From: Datisca glomerata
Lineage: Eukaryota > Streptophyta > Magnoliopsida > Cucurbitales > Datiscaceae
Direction: 5' to 3'
Assembly (NCBI GenBank): GCA_003255025.1
Contig: QANY01012000.1
Coordinates: 744,001 to 808,000 of the forward strand
Length of the DNA stretch: 64,000 nt
The notes under the pieces were generated by a model, which did no database searches, had not been told where the DNA came from, and was given only the letters and a program-made list of their open reading frames with translations. Below, piece by piece: positions 19,421 to 32,399 of this stretch. The first letter of the stretch is position 1. Every line of letters starts with the position of its first letter. Made by a program: the position numbers and the translations under genes.

Positions 19421-21064
19421 ACAAAGCTGATGGAAATAAGGGTTTGAGGTGGTTTTTCTTTAAGAAAGCTAGCTTCACGAATGATGCAGGAGGATTGGGA
19501 TTCGTAGACTTGGAGGAATTCAACTTAGCTATGTTATCTAAGCAAGCTTGGAATATTTTCGAAAACCCAAATAGTTTGTGCTCTAAGTTCTTAAAGAGCT
19601 TGTACTTTCAGGATTCTAATTTCATTAATGCTAAGATTCCAAAGACCTGTTCTTGGACTTGGAGGAGTCTTTGGATGGGCAAGGAGGTTATTAGAGAAAA
19701 AGGTTGTTAGCTCGTTGCAATAGGAGATCAGTTAGAATTTGGGAGGATATATGGTTCAAGGTGGTAAAATGCTGGCTTTTTATAAGAATGATAATCTTAA
19801 ACTGGTTGCTGATATTATATCTAGAGATGGTAATCATTGGGATTCTGTTAAAGTTTACCAGTTCTTCCCAAGCTGGATTGCTTCTCTTATTTTACAGATT
19901 AAGCTACCTATTCTTGATGGTGAGGATGTTTTGATCTGGCCTTACAATAAGAATGGATCTTTCTCTGTTAAAACATGCTACCATGCCCTTCATGAGGAGA
20001 AGTCTATTATTTGTTCAGGTGCCTCTTCTTCTTTAGTTTCTCCTTTTAAGCAGTGCTTCTGGAATAAATTTTGGAAGATAAATATCCCTCAGAAGATAAA
20101 ATTATTCCTTTGGAAAGCTCTTAACAACTATATCCCTGCTAAGCAATGTCTAGTTAATAGACATATTAATCTAGATCTCTTTTGTCCAATCTATCTCATT
20201 AATGAGGAATCTGTTTTTCACTTGCTGGTGGGTTGCTATTGGAGCACTTTGGTTTGGTATGGGACTCCTCTTTGCTTAAAGGTTTCTTCTGATATGGAGT
20301 GTAACTTTGGGGAGTGGTTTCAAAGCAGATTAGATGACTTTATTTCTATGCCTAGTGGTGGTGCCCTTGCTTCCTCTCTTTTTTGTGTTGTGCTCTGGCA
20401 TATTTGGAATGCTTGGAATTCTTGTGTGTTTGAAGGTAAGGTTGTAGAGCCTTACTTAGTTTTGGCTAAGGCTATGCATCATTTTTTAGAGTTTGCAGAT
20501 TTTAATGTTAAACCTCCTTCAGATTGTCCTAGATCAAATCTTTGTTCATCTACTTCTGACCTCTCCTCTATTACCAGTAAACACTCTGATAACATTTTCT
20601 CTGAGGATAGTAATCATGTCTGGCTGCCACCTGAGATGGGGTTGATTAAAGTAAATTGTGATGCATCTTTTAATTTCTCTCTCAAGGATAGTGCTATAGA
20701 AGTTGTTGCTAGGGACTGTTTGGGGCAGGTTCTTTACTGGTTTGGGAGTAGACTGAAAGCTGGTTTCATTGAGGAATTAGAGATTTTGGCTGCTGAAAAA
20801 GCTATTGAGTTGGTTACATCCCATTGTTAGGAGAAGTGCATTATAGAATCTGATGCACTTAAAGTTGTTCAATGGCATAATAAGGCAGATTTGGTATATT
20901 AGAATTCGAGAGCTATTTGTTGTGATGTTGTGTGGAAGCTACATCAAATTGTTTGGATAAATAGGAAGTGTAATCCAGTTGCTGACGTTATCGCTAAGTA
21001 CAGTTATGATCATAACTTGAATGGTGTTTTACTTTCTAATTTACCTTTATTTGTTCCGAAAGGC
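19420..21064 (+). pseudogene. LINE ORF2 C-terminus: zinc-binding region and RNase H
   Basis: A long open stretch (19739-20830) carries the zf-RVT-like region (KLFLWKALNNYIPAKQCL, then CPIYLINEESVFHLLVGC) and an RNase H domain. VNCDASF holds the first Asp, EELEILAAEKAI the Glu and, beyond a stop at 20828, IIESDALKVVQ the second Asp. CNPVADVIAKY matches the last motif. Plant L1 elements commonly have this extra RNase H. Confidence 0.8.
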
Positions 21065-24040
21065 TGAATCCGAACTCAGACTTAATCAATTTGACTGAAA
21101 AATAATAATACTGAATGACACACGGTACTGTCTCAAGACCAAAATAAATCACAAATAGGAGGAAGAGATATGAAGCCTTCATTAAAAATGAAACTGATGA
21201 TCCTTCCATATTCCACATTTAATGAAAGACTCTCCATTTTCCGTAACTAATAAAATGACTTTTCATATTCGGACATGAATGCTGAGTTATTTATATAAAA
21301 TCAAACAAATTCTCAAAGAGGTATGACATTCAAAACATTCATAATTCTCTACTTTTTTCATTTCCTTTCACTTCACTGACTTGAGCGTTGTAGTGTATTA
21401 GGTTAGGTACCACATCGGTGATAAGCCAATATCTTCACGTTCATTATTCTCTTATATTCATTAGACGACATTCAAAGGAACATATGACAGAATCATCGAC
21501 AGTAAATTTCTAACATTCACACTTACATTCAGTTATTTATAGGCGATGAGGAGAGTAACCACTTCAAAACACTATGCCCCCTTTGTAATGTCTTCAACTT
21601 TAGTGGTCCATTCTCGCTACTGTAATCACTCATTTTTGTAATTTCAACAAGTAACTATTGGAGTGGATGATTTTTGGTCTGCGGAGAATTTTGAAAATGC
21701 TGAAATTTTAAGTGCTCACAAGGTGGTGATCGTTTCCTGGGTAATGTCGTTCTTCAAGCTTCCTCTCACTTTGTCGAATACAAGAATGTGAAGATTGATC
21801 ATGGGCTATCTAAGCTTTGCTTTTCGTTGGTCAGTACTGCAAGGCCGTGTTCTGATGCTTCTTGGGATAATCCCTCATTTTTAAAGACTTTATTTATCAT
21901 GTAAAGATTTTATTGTTAATTAATAAATCAAATTATTTTTTTTATATAATATTTATATGCATGTATGTTAGATACTTTCAAATTTTCATTATTACTTTGA
22001 AAACTTCAAACATTGCATAAAAGAGTTGTATACAAGAGAAAAATATTTAACGATAATAATAAAATGTATGTAATTAATAATTAAAATTGAAAATTTTAAT
22101 TAATTAATAATTATAAGTATAACTTATTTCCATTAGGAATAGAATAATCTTATCCATACCGTTAATATATAAACATTTAAATGATTTAAATGATTGTACT
22201 TAATATAATGAGATTATATAGGATTCGGACATGACAAAATTTGAATCTGTAATAATATCATTAGCATATATAGTATTTAAATTTTATTGTATTGATGATC
22301 ATACGCAGAATGATCTTAATCCTGAGTAATTAACATACTCTTGTTTATAACGTCATACTTTCTCTTATCTCATCGAACTTAACTCCTTATATCTTAGAAG
22401 TGTAATGAAATAAATAACTGAGAATCCTAGTTTAAAAAATGGAATGTATTCTTTCATTGTGATGTTAGATAAATAGTTATCTTGAATAATTATTCAGGGT
22501 CTTGAACTATATGATACCTTAATTGATGATAAGATCATAGACTTATCATTCATTAGAGAATCAATAGAACTCAAGGAGAAATAGGTAATTAGAGAAGTTA
22601 ACAGATTATTCACCTAACTCTAATTATGAATTGTTTATGAATGATTGATATATATGTAGTGGTTATATCAATGGATAATTTTATTCTTTTGAGTAATTAA
22701 TATCAATAACTTTAATAGTGCAATCCTAAGTATATAGTGGAATAACTTTAGAATTAATAAAGTGATGTAGTTTTTAAGGACTCTAATTAATTTTCGATCT
22801 GATTAGGGCTTAAAAGTATAGGTCAATGGGTCCTCATGCCATCTCTATGACCAATAATTGGACAAGTGATAATATTGAGATTACGATAAAAAATCTAGAA
22901 ATAGTGATTCTTAATTATTACACATTTTATAAATATATGATAATTGGAATGTCTGTTTATCATATATATTTGATAAGAACCAAATCAATTAATTTTTAAA
23001 ATTAATTGAGATGTAAATAATGTGATTATTTAGTATGTTAAAATTAGATTAGACAACATTGTGGGACCACAATGTCTGCACCCTACCACATGGAATTATT
23101 TCATGTGACATCTGATTATTTTCCAAAAGACTATTGAACAAGATCACGCCACACATGAGCCTTGTGTGATATATGATTGGCCGCCACCTCCCTTAGAGGG
23201 AGATTGTCACTTATCCGATAGGGGTTATCTGATAAAAATAATCTCATAGTTCAAAGTAAAGATTATCTTATCACTTTTCAGAGAAGGATTATCCGATAAT
23301 TCAAATCGTCAATTATGACAAGTTTAAATGTTGAATTAGAAGTGATCTCCCTCACTAATAGAAGGAGATCACACCATAGAGAAGTCTGGTGTGGTATGAT
23401 GTGGCCAAACCACCTCCCTCTAAAGGAAGTGGTCAGTTAGCTAATAAATGTAATATGATTATTTTAGATTTAGAATTTAAAAATAAAAATTAAATAAATC
23501 TAATTTTTGATTTCTTCCTTAAAAAGATAAATGGTTATTTTGACTCACTCTCTCTAGAAAAAATTCAGCAATTATAAATTTTTTAGAATGAGAAAAAAAT
23601 TTGGTTGTTAGTGAAAGACAAAATTTTTCGGTTCTTAGAGAAAAGTTCTCTTCTATCGACTCTCATTTTTTCATGTGTTAAAGATCATAGTGAGTTTGAA
23701 AAAGTGAGTGTGTGATCAATTTTTATTTTATAAAATACCCACACATCCGCCCATCTAATATCAGAGACTAGGCATGAAATATTTTAGGATTCAAAAACCG
23801 GATTGTTCTTAAAGAGTTTGAGAAACCTGATTGTTCAAGAAAAAATTGAGGAATCTAGTCATCTATGACAAATTAGAGGAATCGGTCTTGTCATCATAAG
23901 GTAAATTAATTTGTAAGTATTAAATTATATCTCTATAGTTAAAAACTGATGAAAAGTTAAAAAAAGTTATGGCTAACGATCAGATCGAACGAGTAACGCT
24001 TCTGCTGTAACTGTCGGTTGCAGTTTACAGAATCAATAAT
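21065..24040. other. AT-rich region, probably decayed LTR-type sequence
   Basis: No coding frame. The stretch 21395-21440 has an ACCACATCGG motif of the kind seen in small terminal-repeat retrotransposons. The stretch from about 22150 to the PBS-like site at 24044 may be a long LTR, but I could not find its partner. Confidence 0.3.
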
Positions 24041-24043
24041 TAA

Positions 24044-24053
24044 TATCAGAGCC
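24044..24053 (+). other. Copia-type primer binding site relic
   Basis: TATCAGAGCC is the core of the initiator-Met tRNA primer site (TGGTATCAGAGCC) of plant Ty1-copia elements. The first bases have decayed to TA. A copia gag relic 1.7 kb downstream on the same strand supports this. Confidence 0.4.
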
Positions 24054-24329
24054 GTATTTATATACCAATTTAATACTGTGATTATATGATAATCACAATT
24101 TAATTTTATTTCATGAACGTATGATGGATAGGCATTATGTATGAGATGTGTGATTACATAGATGTTATTGATTCTTGTGATGAATGTATAGATAATGGTA
24201 TTAGTAATTAATTGTATGGTTTCTTTGGATTTCTTGTAATTGTAACTTTTTATTAGATAAAGAAATTGTAAACCCTAATTGAGTATTGGACTTGCATGTA
24301 ATTGTTTGGAATTCATTAACGTAATGGTG

Positions 24330-24645
24330 GTGGAGATGGAGAACCTAACGCTCAGATTGAGCATCCGTGCTCCACCAGGATGGCTACCGCACACCAAGGG
24401 CTTGTCGTAGTTGAAAAGCTGGCGCGCCATGCGTTGCACAAGCTTGAAGCACCTGCCTAGTGCGGCGCCCGGTATAGGTGCTGAGCCACAGCACTAAACG
24501 TGGTTGCATGTGGGTTGGGCGCTGCGTTCACTGCCCAACGCCCAATGCAGTCTGCGACTTGACCACAGTCGCAATCCGGTTGGGCTTATCCACTCTCCGA
24601 CGACATCACGAGCCCAATCCGGTTTGAGCCCATTATGAGGAAGCT
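24330..24645. other. GC-rich island in AT-rich relic
   Basis: About 315 bp with clearly higher GC than either flank. It reads openly for about 40 codons on plus (EPNAQIEH, then QGLVVVEKLARHAL) before stops. I do not recognise it. It may be the start of the old copia gag region or captured host DNA. Confidence 0.35.
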
Positions 24646-25690
24646 AGAAGAAGCAAATTTGCAATTATAATTATTTTGTCTTAGTTGTAATTTTAATCTC
24701 CAAGGGACGCGACCAAATTCTATTTCAATTTATTAGTTGTATCTTATATTTATGTCGATATTGATATAATATGTATATAACATGCCATATAATATAGAGA
24801 AGTGTCTACTCATAATATTATGACATGATATATATTCATGTGCATATATTATACAACATTATTTTAGAAAATAACATAATATTAAATTAACAATATTAGC
24901 AATTCAGATTTGCAACTCTATGTTAAAAAATGTGACTCGAAAATTCATCATTATTTTTTTTGAAACTTCACATCTATATTAAGCTTATATTTTTAAAGAG
25001 TTTAAAATTAAGAAAGATTAAGAGATAAACCTTTTTTATAGTCGATAAATTAGTAATTTAAAAGTGTTTTATGTTACTAAACTTATATAAAGCATGGAAT
25101 GTTTTATAAATAAAATACACATTTTGTAAAATAATGAGGGAGGGAGGGCGGGTTATATGACAATATTGACCAATTGATCTCCATCATTAATACAATGCCA
25201 TGAAAATTAATATGACGTCTCGAGACGGCTTAGTTTTTGTTCTCCTTACAGAGAGTGTCCATTTGATTCAATACCATGATTTTCTTTCTAGAGATAGAAT
25301 TTTGAGATATATTTCTATATTGACTTATCCTACGACGGTAATTTAGAGTTAAGTCTATGAGATTCAAAATGCTGGTTTACATTCATAAACATATAATCAA
25401 CAATTGCATCTATTGATTGACAATGTTTCAATTCAACTAGCAAATAACATGAGACTTCCCCTATGCGGCATGTGATTTGTGGAGATTGAATAATGGTTAG
25501 CTTACTTAGTACACATATTTTCATGTATTTTTCATGTGCATCGTACATCCTATTTACTATATCTAAATTTTTGTGAAATTTATGCATGCCAATTGAATGG
25601 ATTTTGTTTTTATTTCAACAATATGTCTAATCATATCATCACGATTTTTGTTAATGAAAAACTGATAACAAAAAATTTTGTCAAATGAAA
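24646..25690. other. AT-rich sequence, no gene seen
   Basis: Only short chance frames are present. Confidence 0.5.
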
Positions 25691-25910
25691 TGTAACACGA
25701 ATGTCATGATTCTATGTAAAAACTAAAATTTCATCCTCATGGAAGAATGTCCTCTTGAGCATGCCTACAATCCATCTCAATCTATTCAAGATGTATATAT
25801 TCGTTGGATTGAAGCTAATGATAAGACATGTTGCTACTTACTAGCAGGAATGACCGCTGCTACTTACTAGCAGGAATGACCAATATGTTAAACAATTTGA
25901 TTTATGTACT
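25691..25910 (+). pseudogene. Copia gag relic with internal 26-bp duplication
   Basis: KLKFILMEECPLEH, then IRWIEANDKTCCYLLAGM and TNMLNNL, follow the pattern of the gag domain of long plant copia elements (K.KFVLD..CP, then YDRW..AND.A.CYIL..MS). A 26-bp tandem duplication (TGCTACTTACTAGCAGGAAT type; 25832-25855 and 25858-25881) breaks the frame. No protease or pol follows. Confidence 0.55.
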
Positions 25911-27115
25911 TTTCACTCGGTGTATAGAGCTTCTTACTCAGTTGTTGGATTTAGCAATAATGACCAAAACTGTAGTTGTTTTGAGAATTTTTGTTTATCT
26001 AATGATATTGTATCTTTAGTTGACAAAGATTTGTAATTTATAAAGAGACCGCGATAATTTTTGGCTTGTTGGTTATTAATGAAAAATCTGGTGATATCGA
26101 AAAGGTCACAAATTTATCTTGATAGTGTGTGGTGGACCATATTGAATAAGAAAATCATTCGTAGGATTTATGTCTACATCTTCAATTTGATTGACATTTC
26201 GTCAAATTATTAATTGGGAAAACAACAAAAACTATATGATCACAGTGCGGTACGGGTCTGAGTGTGCTGTATGCCAAAGGAGGCAGGATGAGGATACAGG
26301 CCTCGTGGGCAAATTAATAATCTCACAGGTACTAGAGATATTTTCACTGCACACTACCGGAAAATATATGGTGATCCTTTAGAAGTACTGTATTCTCTTA
26401 AATAAATAATTACTACTTAATAAAAATTTAATTTTTTTAATTATTTTTGTATCAATTTTTAAATGGAGAGTACCGTATTCTCTCAATATTTTCACTGCAG
26501 GCTACGGGAAAATCTTTAATTAACACTAAATTTCCCACTATTTAGGGGCTCATGACGTGGAGTCTTGTGATTGATTGTATTATATAAAACAAACCGCAAA
26601 AAATACCCTTCTTTCTACTGTGTAATAAGGCATATGTTGCACGTTTAGCTTATGTAAACTTTATATATATAATGAAAAAGTTATACGGAATTCTAGGCAC
26701 TAATTCGTGAAATATGATTTTATTAAAATGAAAAATCAAAGAATTAGGATAAGAAGAATATATGTATTTCATGGTGTTTAATCATGAAATTATAACATGA
26801 AACAATGACATTGGATAAACAGTTAAAAGTAAATACACAATAAATCCTAAAAATATGAAATATATCCTAGACCATACATAATACTAATTTAAATATGATT
26901 GTGATAAAGAGAACACCCAAAAATTTATCAACTTGGAATTAGCTATAATAGTGAGGGTAATTTGTCGAAAAAATATTTCTCCCTCTTAACCCTATTTATA
27001 TATACTATAAATTCTTATTTTATGTAGAAAAATAAGACTCTAGTTGTTACTATCACAAATGGACATATATAATTTTATATTTTTTAATGTTATTGTGTAA
27101 TAATGACTTACAAAA
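25911..27115. other. AT-rich sequence, no gene seen
   Basis: A short related pair ATTTTCACTGCA..CTAC.GGAAAAT occurs near 26340 and 26490. Otherwise nothing. Confidence 0.5.
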
Positions 27116-27143
27116 TAATATATATATATATATATATATATAN
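27116..27143. repeat. (TA)n microsatellite with an ambiguous base
   Basis: A (TA)n run of about 27 bp ends at the only undetermined base of the window (N at 27143), probably a sequencing slip in the repeat. Confidence 0.9.
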
Positions 27144-27546
27144 ATTATGTTGAGGTAAATAGGATCTATAAAAAAAAACTAGACGCACGTGATAAAAAAA
27201 ATCTAACTCATCTTCATTTTATGAGCATACATTAGTTAGATACAATATGTGAATAAATATATCCAAACAGTAACTAATAACAATTAAAAGTACATAATCA
27301 TTTTTAGATGTTGATGCACTCTCCTAATACTTGAAAACAGACAAACAAAAATAAATAAATGAGCAACTCCAACTCGAATAAAAACTTACAAAAGTAGAAA
27401 TCAAATAGACTCCAACTTGTCTTTCATATTCAAATTATCAAGCTCTCTACATTCTCTATATCTCTAGATCTAAATGTCATTTAGTACTAATTGACGAGTT
27501 AGAATGATTTTGGTACTTCCAGATGTGAATTGATAAGAACAGATGA

Positions 27547-28795
27547 AGTATTGAACAAGATAGCCAACTCAGCAAGTCAAATACTGATGTGGCTGCCACA
27601 ATGGATATCAGGAAGCAAATTCACAGTACAACTCGACAACCTCACTGCTCAAATGCATCACACCATCTCAGCATTCTCTCAACTCCAAAGAAGACACTTG
27701 AGACAATTCTATTGACTCTCTATCATTGGAGATCTTGTTATAGCAATTGCACACTTTGCAGCCAATGATTGGTCATTGTTAATACCAATCATTGGCTCAC
27801 ATAGCAAATTGATTTTAGCCAATCACATGTCACATGAAAAAATCTTCTCATGCATCATGTGACTAGCTCATTTTTTTTATTTTTTTTTGTTTTTAGTGTA
27901 ACCGTGTATGTTATGGATATTTTCAAACTACCAATGGTAGGAAACCACGCGCCATGCCACGACAAATATTTCTACTTAAACTACAAAAAAGAGGAATTGG
28001 AGAGCTGAGCTCTCAAACGGGAAGAAACTGACCTGACCAGGTCAGCCTCCAAAGGAGCTCGGGGAACATCGACCAACATAAGCTAGGAGGCTTCGAGGGG
28101 AAGGTCTGAAATAGGAGCTCTCCTAGCCATGTGTTATGCGTCATCATTATTTGTCGAAAGTAGTGCTTCATCTGGCATTTTTTTATTTACTACAGCAGCA
28201 GTCTACTTCAAATGGTCATGATAAAGAGTTGAGTTAGCCACCAAACGGTCGCATCTGCCACGTCCGGAAGGACTAAAGACAAATCGACATTTAATGCACG
28301 TCAGCTCTGAGGACAAAATCATATGCCATCCCAACTCATCATTTCAACAAAGGTCGTCATCTCATCTGAAGCTTATTCGACATACATCGCTCTCCCAAAG
28401 CCAGATATAAATACCCTCTCTACAGACAGTGTAAGGTACGCAACTTTCTCCTAAAGGAAACTCTGCCAATTTTTCTCTATGATATTGAGTTAGGCATCAG
28501 AGACTCTTCGATGAGGAAACTACCCTTGGTTCTCTTCACCTTTAGAGTTCTTCCTTGTGTTGTGCAGATTTCAGGCAGAGAAGACCCCTACATGGAGGAG
28601 AGATCGCACACCATCTCACGCCAAAGATTTTTTGTAACAACAATGGCAATTTTTGGTAACAACAGTGGCAATTCATTCTTTTTTATCATTCTTATTACCT
28701 TAATATACAAGGCAATGTTGCTTGGTTGTAATTAGCACATTATTCACAATAGAAGAATATTCAATAACTTCATTCTTCTTATTCTCTAAAATTTA
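27547..28795 (+). repeat. 5' LTR of the copia element (split by a solo LTR)
   Basis: It aligns to the 3' LTR (33126-33613) at 27547-27908 and 28670-28795. The 756-bp surplus is the inserted solo LTR. Confidence 0.85.
27909..28664 (+). mobile_element. Solo LTR inserted in the copia 5' LTR
   Basis: The insert starts TGTTATGG and ends GGTAACAACA, so it has TG...CA ends with inverted TGTTA/TAACA tips. It is absent from the 3' LTR. Flanks GTGTA (27904-27908) and GTGGC (28665-28669) could be a decayed 5-bp target duplication. An ATATAAATAC TATA box lies at about 28406. There is no internal coding region, hence a solo LTR formed by LTR-LTR recombination. The family looks gypsy-like but is not assigned. 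Confidence 0.7.
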
Positions 28796-28857
28796 ACTTG
28801 GTATCAGAGTTTTAGGATCCTTCTGCGTCTTTCTTCTTCTTCAATTCCTACAATAAT

Positions 28858-29930
28858 GGCCACTGCAAACCCTTCTTCATCTGTCAATCCTTATTCTTTT
28901 GAAAACCCAGCTACTCACATTGTCACAACAACTGCTTCTACTACCACAAACACCATCCCTACCATTGCTACTATGACATAAACCTTCATTCCACCAACAA
29001 ACTGTTTCTTACTAACTCCTTAACATCCCTACCAAACACATTATCCTACAATATGATTACAATATCCATCAGGCTAGACAGGAATAATTACATATTTTGG
29101 AGGTCATAGATCCTTTCAATTATTAGAGCCTATGATTTAGAGGCTTATTTACTTTGAATAGCTCAAATGCCCGAGGAATTCATAAAATTCCTCTTATAAC
29201 CTCTCTAGCTAATGCTCAACTTACCTTACTTGCTCCTACCATGCAGTCATCCTTTGTTTTTAAATTATGAATTTATCAGTTGGCGAAGAACTGATTAACA
29301 CATTATGAGTTGGCTTCTCTTCTCCATCACAGAAGCCATGTTTGGCCATGTGGTCAACTGTTCAAGATCCCATGAAGTTTGGAAAGTCTTAGAGCAACTT
29401 TTTACCTCCCAGTCTAAATCAAAGAGTCTACAACTCATGTTACAATTGTAAACTGTGAAGAAAAGCTCCATAAATATAAATGATTATTTTTTAAGGGTGA
29501 AGTCCATAGCAGACAGCCTGTCATCAATAGATCAACTCATTACAGATACAGACCTTATGCTCTATATCTTAGTAGGTCTTGGAGTTGAGTAAAACCCAGT
29601 AGTTGCCCATCTGACATCAAGAGGAGATTCAATGTCACTCTAGGAGACTCTGTTCATGCTGCAAAGCCAAGAAATGAGGATAGAGTAGCTCACAAGTGCA
29701 AGTCAAGTTGAGTTACTGGCTCCTTCAACCAATGTGGCAAGTTTCACTAGAAAAAATGAAAGAGGACATGCACAAAATTTCTCACAGGGTTTCAGAGGAA
29801 ACTCCAACAATTATAGTGGTAGGGGTAGGGGAAGAGGGAGGAGAGGCAACATGCCAATGTGCCACACCTGTAGAAAATTTGGGCACTATACATTTTCTTG
29901 TTATAACAGGTTTGAGCAACACTTTTAACC
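28858..29930 (+). pseudogene. Copia gag
   Basis: It starts MATANPSSSVNP just after the PBS. ISIRLDRNNYIFWRS is the typical copia gag opening. Stops appear from about 28979 on. An Arg/Gly-rich stretch precedes an intact CX2CX4HX4C knuckle (CHTCRKFGHYTFSC, about 29860-29901) that would bind RNA. Confidence 0.8.
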
Positions 29931-30049
29931 TACTAAGACTCAACATAAACTCTCCCCCAAATCACTTTGGCACTAATACCAGCACAAGAAACACCCCAAG
30001 AACCCCTGTAGCTTACTTATCCTCCACTGGACCTATCGAAGAGCTTCAC

Positions 30050-31140
30050 TGATACATTGACAGTGTTATTAGCAACCACATTACCCCTGACCTATCTAAC
30101 CTGTCAATTAAGAATGACTACAAGGGTAAATCTAAACTTATGGTTGGTAATGGTGAGTTGCTATGTATTTCACATACTGGTAAATATTTTCTACCTATAA
30201 AAAATAGTTTCATAAGCTTAACTCTTGACCAAATACTCTATGTTCCTTCTATAACCAATAAACTGCTTAGCGTATCTCGACTTACTAATGACAATCCTAT
30301 TACTATTGAGTTTAACTCTAATTTTTTTTTTGTGAAAGACAAGACTTCAAGGGAGCTTCTTCTGCAGGGTGCCATTAAGGATGGCCTTTACTACTTCCCG
30401 AAGTTAGTCCACTCGTCATCAACACCAGTAAAAACTACTTCTTCTAAGCTTAGTACTAATACTCACTATTTTACTACTTTTTCTGATATAAATAATAACA
30501 CGTTTATAGCATAGAAGACTAGGACACCTTTTCCTTTTTGTTCTAAGTTTAGTTGCCAAACTTGTAAAGCCTTTGAGCATTAAACAAACACTTTAAACTT
30601 CTCTGACTCGTGTGTTTTAGGAAAGGCTCATCAATTTCATTTTTCATCATCCAAGTCAAGTACATCTGAACCTTTTGAGATTGTGCATGCTGATGTTTGG
30701 GGGCCTGCCCCCTGTCAATTCTATCTACGGATACAGATGCTACCTAAGTTTTGTGGATGATTATACCAGATTTACATGGCTATGACCTTTAAGGTTAATA
30801 TCAGATGCCAACGCTACTTTTATCAATTTTAATGCTTATATTGATAGGTTCTTTTAAACTAAACTAAAATGCCTGCAAAATGACTGGGGATGAGAGTTTA
30901 GAAGTCTTACCTTTACTAAATCACCTTGGCGTTGAGAGGAAATATAGAGACATTGTAGAAAAATGTTTAACACTACTTGCTCAAGTTAAACTACCCTTAA
31001 AATTTTGGTGGGAAGCCTTTGTTACTACTGTTCACCTCGTAAATAACGCCCCACCACAACTCTCCAAATGTGTGTTCATAGGGTATCGCTCATCTCACAA
31101 AGGTTACTTGTGCCTTGAACCAATATCAGGAAGAACATAA
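30050..31140 (+). pseudogene. Copia protease and integrase remnants
   Basis: YIDSVISNHIT at 30052 is the protease active site with DSG changed to DSV. LMVGNGE and ILYVPSITNKLLSVS follow. The GAG-pre-integrase WH..LGHP motif is deleted. HADVWGPAP (about 30690) and FWWEAFVTTVHLVN come from integrase, with frame breaks and a large deletion of the catalytic core. Confidence 0.75.
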
Positions 31141-31229
31141 ATGTCTTAAAGTGTCCTATTTAATGAACAAGAGTTCCTTTATAATCATCTCACTTCACAA
31201 CACTTAAAACATGACTCGTAAAGTCCGAC

Positions 31230-31660
31230 TACTATTTTTTTTTGCCTCCCCCAAGCATCTCTCCACCTAGCAGTAGCATGCCATCCTTAACACCCTTAGT
31301 GGATGCTACCTCAAGGCCTTGCACATCACAATATCAAGTTGCAGCTTCTCCAAACTCAGGTAATACTCCATTTTCTCCCTCTCCCACATATACTTTTCCC
31401 ACTACTATAGTTCCATTCCATTACTCTCCCTCACCCCCAACCTCCCCTCCTACTAATATCTCAAATCCCCACCATATTATTACTAATGCACTAGTCTCAA
31501 TTCATGATATGATTACAAGGTCTATGACAGGTTCATTAAAGCCAAAAGTTTTTCTCTCAGCATCATTGTCTTCCACCTTAGAGCCACAATCTATCTCAGA
31601 AGCTCTCACTTCTCCCACCCGGACAATTGTTATAAAATCATAGTATGATGCACTTGTCAA
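31230..31660 (+). pseudogene. Copia Ser/Pro/Thr-rich linker between integrase and RT
   Basis: An open low-complexity frame starting MPPPSISPPSSS and ending before the RT. Such linkers are normal in copia pol. It has no enzyme domain. Confidence 0.5.
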
Positions 31661-31739
31661 TGATAAAACATAGATTTTAGTACCCCCCACACCAGATATG
31701 CAAATTGTGACTAACAAATAGGTCTTTCAAGTCAAGCAT

Positions 31740-32360
31740 AATTGTGATGGTTCTATCTAGAAACACAAAGCCAGATTAGTGGCAAAAAAGTTTAAGAAAA
31801 CTCATGGAGTGGACTTCTTTGACACCTTCAACTCTGTAGTCAAACGTTGCACCATCAGACTCATTTTCTCCCCAGTTGTCTCTCATGGGTGGGACATTCA
31901 AGAGATTGAGATCAACAATACTTTTCTCCATAGGGATCTCAAGGAAACAGTAAACATGGCACAACCACAAAGATTTGAGCGCCCTCTTCACACTACTCAT
32001 ATCTGTAAGCTTCAAAAAGCTTTGTATGGTCTAAGACAAGCTCCTAGAGCTTGGTTTGACAAGCTCAAGTTTGCCTTAGTATCTTGGGGTTTCAAGCACT
32101 CACTGTTAGATGTATCATTGTTCATGCTGCATTCTTAAAGTCACTCAACTTTGGTTCTATGTGGATGACATACTTATCACTAGCAATCATCCTAGCTCAA
32201 TTTCTCATGTCATTAAACTACTACAACAACAGTTTGCCCTGAAAACTTTTGGTTCTAACTGCTACTTCTTAGGTTTTGAGGCATTCAGAAACAATACATG
32301 CCTTTATCTCCCTCAGGCTAAGTATTCTAATGATCTTCTGACCATGACTCATATGATAAA
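31740..32360 (+). pseudogene. Copia reverse transcriptase
   Basis: HKARLVAKKFKKTHGVDFFD, INNTFLHRDLKETV, LQKALYGLRQAPRAW and LWFYVDDILIT (YVDD active site intact) appear in order, but the first catalytic Asp block reads IEIN instead of LDVN. A stop at 31761 and a frameshift near 32130 separate pieces. Confidence 0.85.
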
Positions 32361-32399
32361 TGTAAAACCTAGCCCCACACCTATATGTCCCCCTTACAA

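Larger units (their letters stand above)
15950..21064 (+). mobile_element. L1-type LINE, full-length order but heavily mutated
   Basis: Domain order is ORF1 (DUF4283, CCHC), endonuclease, reverse transcriptase, zinc-binding connection and RNase H, as in plant L1 LINEs. At least a dozen stops and frameshifts interrupt it. The last recognisable residues are LFVPKG before a stop at about 21064. No clear poly-A tail or target duplication is visible. Confidence 0.9.

Noticed and set aside
26340..26520. CACTACCGGAAAAT-like sequence considered as a CACTA terminus
   Set aside because: Only a short match without an inverted partner or 3-bp target duplication.
31502..32015. Minus-strand ORFs opposite the copia linker and RT
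   Set aside because: Antisense shadows of copia pol.
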